From Anthostomella pinea (lineage: Eukaryota > Ascomycota > Sordariomycetes > Xylariales > Xylariaceae), in NCBI GenBank assembly GCA_963556695.1, contig CAUWAG010000006.1:434001-498000 (forward strand): DNA of 64,000 nt. The letters are read 5' to 3'. Under the pieces are notes generated by a model. That model was not told the DNA's origin. It was given only the letters and a program-made list of their open reading frames with translations, and did no database searches. The number at the start of each line of letters is the position of its first letter. The first letter of the stretch is position 1. Shown piece after piece: positions 56,091 to 64,000 of this stretch. The translations under genes and the position numbers were made by a program.

Positions 56091-56560
56091 TATGCGTCCG
56101 GCATCGACCGATCGTGCTTCCTCATTCTCTTCAACTCTGCCAAACCAGCCGGTAATACTCGCAGCTTCTCCGTCGCATGCAATCTGTCGGTGGATGAGGC
56201 CCCGCTCTCAGCCGCGATGCACTGGACTTCTGCATCGGAAAGATCCCAGATGACCTCGAGGGAAAGAAGATGGGGGAGCTTCTGGATTAGACATCTTTCG
56301 ATGGCAAGGACGCTGACATCGTCGATAAGTTTCTTGAAACCGACCTATCTCTGGCCTTAGTTGCGTGTCCAAGCAGGCTGCAGGGGTACTAACCTTGTAG
56401 CATGCTTCCATCACGTCAGCTGCCATGGAGCAGGAGAACTTGTCCATCGTACGACATCCCACATGGTGAATAGTCATGACGAAGGGCGTGAGAAAGTTGC
56501 GTCGGTTCCAAAGCCACATGCTTCCACACGCTCGGCTGTAACCAAATGCAAGACCTGTCC
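56091..56560 (-). pseudogene. Fragment of a second dynamin gene (GTPase effector domain)
   Basis: On the minus strand it parallels the C-terminal part of the adjacent dynamin: TMDKFSCSMAADVMEACYK matches NMDTYSCDKAANDMRAYYK. A GTTAGT..ATAG intron follows at the same position, then KLIDDVSVLAIERCLIQKLP and LAELKRMRKHDRSMPDA ends at TAG 56091-56093. The GTPase and stalk parts are absent. It lies just downstream of the complete gene in the same orientation, which suggests a truncated tandem duplication. Confidence 0.75.
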
Positions 56561-56760
56561 TACCATTCGTACATGCTCCGAGAGCGGTATTGCGCATCAC
56601 TCACAGCTTACCACCTGAGTGGAATTTACCACGTCAGGCGCCGCAGGTAGAGAAGCACGAATTACCAATGGCAACTAGGCAGGTCTTATACATTCTGCTA
56701 CCTCCTCTACACTGTTCATCAACCAGACTGCAGTCTGCCCTGGCCTGTTCTCTATATGCA

Positions 56761-59316
56761 TCATTCGTCAACAATGAAGCTCGGCTTTTGCTCTCGCTTC
56801 GCTTTCGCTTTCTTCTTCTTGATCTTGCTCGTTGGTTCCTGGATCTCGCCCAAACATTTGTACAAGTCAACGCTTGCGGCAGGCTCTGGAGGCCCCGAAT
56901 ACTCCTCACCACATGGCTCAACGCTGGGCTCTGCGACGATGGAGGCCTGGTCGGTTTCCAACTCTGGTTCCGGCGACTCTGGTACCGGCGGCTCGAGTTT
57001 CGGCGGCTCGGGTTCCCATTCGGGTCCCGATTCGGGTTCCGATTCCACTGGCGAAACTAGTACGTTACTATGCTTTACGACCGCATCCCTCGCGTAGTAA
57101 CCACGCTATCGCAATACAGGTTAGATCTCCCCATTGACGAAACACAGGGAAACTCACTGGCGATTCTACCATCAATGGGCTGTGCTTTCTAAGCCTCTTG
57201 AGCTGTGCTTGACCAAGCTCCAACACCGACAACTTCTCTGTGGCGCGCATCCGCTCAGCTGCCGACATCTCGCTCTCGGCTGCGAAGCAATGAATCTCCT
57301 CATCTGTAAAGTTGCAGACCACTTCAGGGGAGAAAAGTTCAGGAAGCTTCTGAATCAAACACCTCTCCACGGCGAGGACACTGACATCATCGATAAGTGT
57401 CTTGAGAGCGACCTGGGTATGGTCAGTCACGTCACGTATGTGTTGGCAGAAGGGTTCACCTTGTAATAAGCCCTCATGTCGTTGGCGGCCTTGTCGCATG
57501 AGTAGGTGTCCATGTTTGGCTCGGTAACGGAGACGATGATGTCCATGAGAGAGTACACATTGAAAAGGTACTCTCTCGTGCCGGTGTACAGTTCGTGTGT
57601 CCTCAAAAATTTCTTGAGTCGTTTCTCCAGGGCGACTCTAGTTCTGGCAGCTAGCTGCTTCTGCATGTTGTCAGTAAGGTAATGATTGTAGGTGATAGGA
57701 TGGCCGGATAAGTGAGGTCGCAAGATCTCCTCGACCTTGGTCGCCAAGGCCCCCTTCAGGCTCTCCACCGAAGGGTCCACAACGTTGCGCAGAAGGGAAA
57801 CGGTCGTTTCGTCGTCGGCAACATGCTGGAGAGTGACGTTCACAGTGGTGTACACAGAATCGACAATGCGCTCGGCCAGGTTTCCGACCAGGTTCTGCCA
57901 CGGCTTGCATTGCTTGCTGAAGAGCTCAGCTACGATGAGTGGATTGTACGAGCCAGGAAGCTCCCGCCCCCGGCTTCTCCTCATGGCCACCTTGACCTCT
58001 TCGAGATAATCGGATCTGGAGATGCAGCGTGGACCATCGCGGTCCGTTTTCGGGCCGTCCAGAATGATTCTGGCATGACCTTCGCGGCGCATCTCCTCTG
58101 CGAAGTCCGAAAGGGTGTTCTGGACCACAGCTCGAAGCCGTCTTGGGTAAGCATCCACATCTTCCTTGTCCGCGAAGAACGTGTCGGTGTAGTTCCCGTC
58201 TATGGCGTCTTTCATCAAGCTCGTGAACCCCGTGCTGACACTGACGAGATGCCTTCGCTGTTCTTGGAGACTGCCTCGCGACGCCCCCAGCTTGGCTATC
58301 TTGTCTTGGCACTGCTTGATTCCAGCCTCGACATCTTCGAGCACGCTAGGCAGCTGCAACATGATTTGGTCGCGCAGGACTTTGCTAAGCCGCATGCGAA
58401 GTGCCGACACGCCCAGCTGTGATGATTCAAGCGTTGTCCAGACTCCTTTCGAGAAGAACTCAGACTCCTTCTCGTCTCGTTCGGACGACGTCGCATTGCG
58501 CTCGACATAGCTCCTGTTGCGCAGTACGTGCCAGCCTAGTCGGAACTTGACATCCTTGTTCTGGGCCATGTTTATGAAGAACCCCTCGCTATCGGAGCCT
58601 TCGTCCAAGGCGTCAGGCTTGGTGATGAGACCCAGAGTACGAACTCCCTTCGGATCCACAGCTCGTGTGTGCTGTGTAACCTGCTGAAGGGCGAAGTCGT
58701 TCTTGGCAGAGACGACGGCAAGGATGATGCTTCGTGGCTTCTCCATGTACGAGAGAACTAGCGACTTGACGAGCTGAGCATCCTCCTCAGACTGATCTTT
58801 GTTCCCGGCCATGAAAAGACCAGGAAGATCGACCATGGTCAGATGGGGCTGTGACGGGCCTGAGATCTCGACACGCAGAATATCGGAGCTGAAGACCTTG
58901 TTGTTCCCGTTGAGGCCCATGACCTCTTTGGCATCCTCGACGACCTGTCCAATGTCAAGGTCGTCAAGCTTGTATTCGAAAGCTTCGAGTCGCTTCTTCT
59001 CTTCCCCTGATCGTTCAGCACCAGGGATAATGTGAGCAATCACCCCTGGATCAGTGCTGCGGCGTAGAATGAGCTCGGTGGCGAATCGAGTACAGAGGTT
59101 GTCCTTGGTGGGAAACGACATGCCCGAGATCGCCTCGAGGACGGAGCTCTTGCCAGAAGACTGGTCGCCGCAGACGATGATCTGAGGCAAGTCCACATAT
59201 CGGCTGATGCCCTGGGAACGGAGTTTGTCGATGATGTCAAGCAGGTCCTTGTGGTCCTTGGACTGCAATTGGACGTCACCTCTGGTAGCAGACATGGCGT
59301 TCAGATCTCTCGCCAT
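56761..59316 (-). CDS. Dynamin-like (Mx-type) large GTPase
   Basis: Fungal dynamin-family GTPase of about 800 residues, membrane-remodelling by family. Exon 1 (57460-59316) contains G1 GDQSSGKSS, G3 DLPG, G4 TKPD, and the middle/stalk region. The intron 57413-57459 (GTGAAC..CCCAG) leads to the GED exon (about 57158-57412; IDDVSVLAVERCLIQKLPEL). The last part, 56761-57048, is a Pro/Glu-rich tail ending in a basic KKKKAKAKREQK stretch. The junction between GED and tail is unresolved: a GTGAGT donor at 57157 and a CTAG acceptor near 57056 are not in matching phase, so a different donor or a premature end at 57068 is possible. ATG 59316 (MARDLNAMSATRG) is preferred over one 37 codons upstream whose sequence looks non-conserved. 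No PH domain. Confidence 0.82.
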
Positions 59317-59427
59317 GACTGTGCAAGTATGCTCTGAGAACTGATGTGGGTTGGGAAGCAAGGTGCGTCCACAGCTCCTTGGAGAACGAGGGGAATGGTT
59401 GACCGTTTCGGATGGGAATGAGTTCAC

Positions 59428-60730
59428 CTTTATGAATCACCTCGAACTTTCACTCTGAAGTCCTCCATCCTGCGCCGACTTCCATCCATCCCTAGTCTCT
59501 GCCGAGGACACAGACAAACGTGGTCGATCTCTGTACTGTCAAATCCAGTACCCGATTTGATGCATGGTCCCGGTGCACACATCCGTTTAACGCAAAAAAC
59601 ACGTACCCAAACGGAACATAGCACACAGCCCACCACTGCCGCGTCATTCCGTCTCTCCAATTCAAACCACTTTCAGTTTGAGACGTGGCTGATGCCCACA
59701 GAACCTTGGCCTCACTTCTAATCAAGCGAGGCTATCTATCAGACGAGTTCAGCTTTCAACGTTCTTTTTGAACTTGAAGTATCAGGTAGCGGAGCATGCA
59801 ACATGGCCTCGTCCTTCCAAACGGAGAGGTGACTTACATACAAGCTGATTGGTCTCGCCGAATGGACTATAGCGTTTGCTATAGCATCGATTGACGAGAC
59901 TGATTGGTGCTCGGTAAGCAAAGGCTGTGTCCGAGGTGCAGTTCCGGACGCGGTTGCCCATTACGAGAGGCTGGCGAGCATCCACGGAACCGACTTGTGA
60001 GCAAACGGCGTCATTGGCTATTATTAAGAGGTCGGCATCGGCAGCACGCCCAGCTCAAACGGCTTCCCGAGTCGGCACCGGCTTGTGCCTTCGAAGTGTG
60101 AGCACCCGAAGATGACGGCACCAAAGACACACCATCGGTACGGGTGAATACATCTTACGGGGGTATAGATCATCTCTCGAGTGATACCTATCCGCATTTC
60201 TCGTAGGTTTGATGTTGTACTTCATTCATGAACCCTATCATGATTCCTGTCTCTGGGACTCTGTCGTCACCCTATTGTCCGTTTGATCATTGTGTCACGC
60301 CACGCAGCCAATGAGGCTACTGCAGTCGTTGCCTTGTCTCAGGCCGCGGGTAACTGCTGCATCATTCACTTGCCATTGGCCGGTAGCCGGTTCCCGTTGG
60401 CAAGTGAGTCAGCCTCGAGGAGGCAGCCCATGATGGCGTATCGGCAAAGAGGATGAGCTGTAGGCAGGCGCGCCGTTTGTCGTTCCCAAACAGGCCATCA
60501 GCGTAGATCCGACCGCTCGCACACACGCAACAGCAGTCTGCGCAAGACCCGGGTAGCTTCCGCGTCTTTTTTTCGATGGGCGTCCCCTCCGGCGCGCTGT
60601 ACATGAAGACCAGGTATGGAACCACTGACTTCACAGCCAGGGGCTGGACGAAGCGGTCTTCGACTGGCGTGGATTTGTTAGTCACAACACATTACCCAAG
60701 CGGACTCTGCTTCAGTGGCTCGGGTTGATG
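59428..60730. other. Intergenic region
   Basis: Contains the dynamin promoter. A minus-strand frame at 60362-60685 with a Cys cluster (CADCCCVCASG) was considered but has no further support. Confidence 0.3.
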
Positions 60731-63700
60731 TTTGTTTGTTTGTTTTGTTTTGTATTTAACGTGGGGGTAGCTCCTCAGTAGTGCAAACCACGCCTCCCAG
60801 AGCCTCTGCATCGCAGGGTTGTGGAGGTCTCAAGATAATAAGTACAGTCAGACCCGCTCACGGGCCCATCCCCGTTGTTGCGGCGGTATGACCTTGGGGT
60901 CATCCATCTGGTCCTTCAAGGAAGGCTATCTATCAGGGGCAGATTGTTGAAAAGAACTTGCTCTTCTCCACGAATTTTGCCCATTCTGTGCTCCTCTCCC
61001 CTAAGTATTGTAAACAAGCTGCCCTAGGCGAATGCCTAGGCAGTAGCCGATTTTTCCCCAGCCTCTTACAAAAGAAAATGTGTTGTGGTGTTTTCTTCTC
61101 ACCACAGCTGCAGTGATCATTTGAATCTGTGTGCCCAAAGCGTTCATGGTATCTGGCAAAGTCGCCATGTCCAGATCTGGCCGCTAGAAGTCTGTGTAAA
61201 GTACTCCTCTTAAAAGATATAAGGTCTCTTTCAGTTACTGCATGTGAGTATACTTCTTGATACCTAGATTCTGATTGGTCTTTCCACCATTGGTTGAACT
61301 CTTTCTTGCCCTGTCTTTTGAGATCTCTCTTGACCCAAGAGATTGTAGGAAGATTTGTTGTGTCTGTTTCCAGCATGGCACCCTCTTTTGCTAGTGTGTC
61401 GGCAGCTTCGTTGCCATCAATATCTCTGTGTCCAGGAATCCATTTGACGGTCACTCCAGGAGTGTGTGCTGTGGCAAGTTCTTGAAATCGTAGAAAAATG
61501 TTTTGTGATGTCTCGGGTGGAGTCCCATTGAGCCCATCTACCACTGACGTGTTGTCCAGGCAGACATATAGCTGTTTTCCGTGTCCAATTGCCCTGGCTG
61601 CTGCAAGACCTTGGAGAGCACCATGGACTTCAGCATCTACTACTTCTGCTTGTAGAAGTCTGCCCCTTCCCCGGTATACTTCTTGTGTAGTGCCGCCTTT
61701 CCTGATGGTATAACCCCATCCAGTGCGGATTGTGCCTTGGTCATCCAACTGTGATCCATCTGAGTAGATGACAAGGTCAGTGTTCACGTTTCTCTCTTGT
61801 AACCATTGCTTGAAGAGCTCTGTTTCTTTGTCTTTGTCTTTGCGGATTGGGCGCTTCCTCCATGATGGCCTGGTAAGTATTGGTCTCTGGAAGTCAGGGA
61901 CTAGCTGGAAGCTTCTTTGTAGCCTTGTTGGATCCTTGCGAGCTTGTATTTGGAGCCTGCCAACCAGAGGGTGTCTCTGATCTATTCGTCCTAGTCGGAG
62001 GCCGTGACGTCGTCTTATTGACTCTGCAAGAACTCCTGCTGGGGGAATCTGCGATTCAAAGTGTAAGATATGTCCAGGGTGTGTTTTCCAGACTGGCAAG
62101 ATAGCCCTGATCGCCGTTCGTAGTACGGCATCTATTGTTCCAAGAAGCCCCTTAATGCGACATGCTGATGTCTCACCTAAGCTCCCAGTTTTCTCGATTC
62201 CTGGGTACCAGGCCTCCAGGCCATGTGTGAGAATAGGAATAACACAAGCTTTCACAGCCCTCTTGGTTGACTTTACTGGAAGTCCTTTGACTGTGTTGCA
62301 TAGTCCTCGAAGGTGATTTGCTACCCTACTAGCTTTCTTGGCCCAGTGAGAAACATGGTCTTTGAAGTTTAGTTTCCTATCCAGAAGGACACCTAGCCAT
62401 CGCATGGAATGCTTAGCTGTTTTGTTCATTGTTCCGTGGCAAAATGGGGGATTGTCTGAGTTCTTTTTCCGTGAGAAGTGCATGATCTCGGTTTTGTCGG
62501 GATCAAATTCAATAGCATTGTTATGTCCCCATTGGTTGAGCAAATGAAGGTTTTCAGAAGCCTCTGCAGCTGTTTCTTTAAGGTTCTTTCCAATGCAGAG
62601 TGTTGCTAGATCATCTGCATATCCAAAGCGTCTTCTTTTCATGCCAAGTCGGGCACAGATTGGCTCTGTATACAGCATGTAGAGGATTGGAGAGACTGGT
62701 GAGCCTTGTGGGAGCCCACAAGTGAGAGCTTTTATATCGGTCACAGTACCTTCAAACCGAACTCTTGCGGACCGCTCGGACATGAACGACTGGACCCATC
62801 TTATGAGAAAGCCTGGCCAGCCCTGTTCTCTCATGCGAACCACCAGCCGTCCCATTAGGGCAGCATCAAAGGCCCCTTTCACATCTGATGTGACTACCGT
62901 TGCAACGAGGCCTTGGTCAAGGGCCTGCTCAATATCGTGTATGAGTGCAGCTACCAGGTCAGTGGCAGAGCGCTTTGGTAGAGCTCCAAAATGTTGTGGG
63001 GCTAGAATTCCAAGTTTGACAACAAACCAGGTAATTCTTTTCGCAATGAGTCGTTCTAGGCCCTTGCCAAGACATGACAGTAGCGATATTGGTCTGTAGG
63101 CCCTGGGATTGGAGTAGTCTTTCTTTCCTGGTTTTGGGATCATCACCACCTCAGCTACTTTGAATGGTTTAGGGTGGTGTCCAATCAGTAGGCAGGTCTG
63201 GAAAAGGGCTCTGATATGTTCACCAATGACTGGCCAGCAAGCTTTCAGAATCCGTACTGTGAGGGTATCTACTCCCGGGGAGTTGCTCTTGGTTCCTAAA
63301 GTGCACCCTTCAGCCTCTTCCAGTCCGACGTGGTATTCAAGGGGGATGTGTGGCTTGGGTTGTATGATCTGAGCGGACCAGGGGTCGATGATATCGTTGT
63401 CTGAGGTACTTCGTTCAAGCGTGGCTGAGCGTAATGCATTTGCCTTGCTCTCTTGTGACTCGAATATTTGGTCTCCTATGATGATTGGAGGGGAACGCAT
63501 TCCTGCTGATAACTTGTGCCAAGAGACGATTCTGTATAGGTCCTTTGGCTCAGTTGCTGAATTGATTAGAGTCTGCCAGTACTCTCTCCTAGCTTTCCGA
63601 ACCACGCCGCGAAATTCCCGTCGGGCTGAATTCCGTCCTTCTTGGCTTGTAGTCTGTTTGGAAAGGGCCCTGTATGTCTGAACAGCTGCTTTGCAGTCAT

Positions 63701-64000
63701 CATTCCACCAAGCAGTGGGCCTAGATTGACGGGGCCTCTTGCCCACTGTCCTGATACAGCCTTGGATCATGTTGATCAGGCTTTGTGTAAAGGTGTCCAC
63801 CTGGCCAGGGGATACACCCAGCCGGGGGAGTTCATGAATCCTGGTTTGGACATTATCTGCCAGCTCCTGTAGTTTATCGTCCGGTACTATCCAATGATTG
63901 GCCTTGGGTACTCGGTCCAGATCTCCCTGGATTGGAATGACTATTCGTAATGTCTCATGATCTGAGGTGCACTGAAGTGCATCATTGACTGAGGCTTCAG
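60731..64000 (-). mobile_element. Tad1-like LINE copy C, apparently intact, cut by the window edge
   Basis: Minus-strand copy with its A-rich 3' end at 60731 ((AAAC)n/(AAAAC)n on the coding strand), the conserved tail CTCTGGGAGGCGTGGTTTGC, and an uninterrupted ORF2. Unlike copy A it has no stops or excess transitions. The 5' part, including ORF1 and most of the endonuclease, lies beyond 64000, so the right target duplication cannot be checked. Confidence 0.93.
60933..64000 (-). CDS. LINE ORF2: endonuclease (partial), reverse transcriptase, RNase H
   Basis: An open frame of at least 1,022 codons, still open at the window edge where it reads through the end of the AP-endonuclease domain (CTSDHETLRIVIP). 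RT: FKVAEVVMIPKPGKKDYSNP, DVKGAFDAAL, GLPQGSPVSPILY and the catalytic FGYADDLATL. RNase H: VIYSDGSQ, DAEVHGALQGLAAA, VCLDNTSV and GNEAADTLAKEG give the acidic residues. A C-terminal knuckle CSCGEKKTPQHIFFC precedes the end FSTICP. All catalytic positions are present, so the protein may be active. RNase H and the knuckle place it in the Tad1 clade, which includes fungal MGL/CgT1-type elements. Confidence 0.95.
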   Translation of the reverse strand, partial: EASVNDALQCTSDHETLRIVIPIQGDLDRVPKANHWIVPDDKLQELADNVQTRIHELPRLGVSPGQVDTFTQSLINMIQGCIRTVGKRPRQSRPTAWWNDDCKAAVQTYRALSKQTTSQEGRNSARREFRGVVRKARREYWQTLINSATEPKDLYRIVSWHKLSAGMRSPPIIIGDQIFESQESKANALRSATLERSTSDNDIIDPWSAQIIQPKPHIPLEYHVGLEEAEGCTLGTKSNSPGVDTLTVRILKACWPVIGEHIRALFQTCLLIGHHPKPFKVAEVVMIPKPGKKDYSNPRAYRPISLLSCLGKGLERLIAKRITWFVVKLGILAPQHFGALPKRSATDLVAALIHDIEQALDQGLVATVVTSDVKGAFDAALMGRLVVRMREQGWPGFLIRWVQSFMSERSARVRFEGTVTDIKALTCGLPQGSPVSPILYMLYTEPICARLGMKRRRFGYADDLATLCIGKNLKETAAEASENLHLLNQWGHNNAIEFDPDKTEIMHFSRKKNSDNPPFCHGTMNKTAKHSMRWLGVLLDRKLNFKDHVSHWAKKASRVANHLRGLCNTVKGLPVKSTKRAVKACVIPILTHGLEAWYPGIEKTGSLGETSACRIKGLLGTIDAVLRTAIRAILPVWKTHPGHILHFESQIPPAGVLAESIRRRHGLRLGRIDQRHPLVGRLQIQARKDPTRLQRSFQLVPDFQRPILTRPSWRKRPIRKDKDKETELFKQWLQERNVNTDLVIYSDGSQLDDQGTIRTGWGYTIRKGGTTQEVYRGRGRLLQAEVVDAEVHGALQGLAAARAIGHGKQLYVCLDNTSVVDGLNGTPPETSQNIFLRFQELATAHTPGVTVKWIPGHRDIDGNEAADTLAKEGAMLETDTTNLPTISWVKRDLKRQGKKEFNQWWKDQSESRYQEVYSHAVTERDLISFKRSTLHRLLAARSGHGDFARYHERFGHTDSNDHCSCGEKKTPQHIFFCKRLGKNRLLPRHSPRAACLQYLGERSTEWAKFVEKSKFFSTICP

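Noticed and set aside
57068..57499. Separate small gene covering the dynamin effector exon
   Set aside because: Its frame matches the effector domain and is joined to the GTPase exon by a clean 47-nt intron; its start lies within upstream coding sequence.
60362..60685. Minus-strand frame with a Cys cluster next to LINE copy C
   Set aside because: No start context, splice support or recognisable family; could be chance.
1..64000. CRISPR arrays, bacterial operons, rRNA genes and telomere repeats
   Set aside because: None seen. Short (AATC)n and (AAAC)n runs are retroelement tails, not arrays or telomeres.

Overview
The window is nuclear DNA of a filamentous ascomycete, most likely a Sordariomycete-like Pezizomycotina. 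Genes carry short introns of about 45-100 nt with GT..AG ends and CTRAY-like branch sites. They include fungal families such as a CENP-O kinetochore protein, a POT peptide transporter, a MAPEG protein, a fungal dynamin and a PA-TM-RING ligase. Several repeat copies show the C-to-T/G-to-A decay expected of RIP, and AT-rich blocks alternate with GC-equilibrated gene space. The species cannot be named from the sequence.

Layout, left to right. 0.4-5.1 kb: an acetyl-CoA transporter and a CENP-O/Mcm21 gene share a divergent promoter, followed by a doubtful orphan gene. 5.8-12.7 kb: three adjacent broken genes, a GliT-like thioredoxin-reductase-fold oxidoreductase, an MFS exporter and a flavin monooxygenase. 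They look like a decaying secondary-metabolite or detoxification cluster, and the monooxygenase is split by a SINE. 12.7-16.4 kb: gene-poor, with one 5'-truncated LINE tail. 16.6-18.7 kb: PTR2-type peptide transporter. 20.5-21.0 kb: small secreted coiled-coil protein. 21.9-27.9 kb: full-length but RIP-mutated Tad1-like LINE (copy A) with a clean truncated copy (B) nested in its 3' end. 28-38 kb: hotdog thioesterase, SINE-2, a secreted dibasic-rich protein, a broken GH30 glycosidase with a CBM1 relic, a SET-domain gene, an intron-containing tRNA-Arg, and SINE-3. 38.2-44.8 kb: AT-rich RIP island with two Fot1/pogo-like transposons and solo LTR-like elements, bounded by direct repeats. 45.6-60.7 kb: MAPEG protein, another AT-rich block, a frameshifted small secreted protein, the PA-TM-RING E3 ligase, a secreted protein of unknown function, a dynamin fragment, and a complete dynamin-like GTPase. 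60.7-64 kb: an apparently intact LINE (copy C) running off the right edge.

The most informative signal is the retroelement system. Three copies of a tRNA-derived SINE of about 0.55-0.57 kb, each with a 15-17 bp target-site duplication, end in a 3' tail homologous to the tail of the autonomous Tad1-like LINE. One SINE has swapped in a nearly exact LINE tail. Nested insertions, target-site duplications and contrasting RIP damage give a relative chronology of insertions. Several accessory genes near these elements are broken by frameshift, nonsense change or insertion, while the housekeeping genes are intact.
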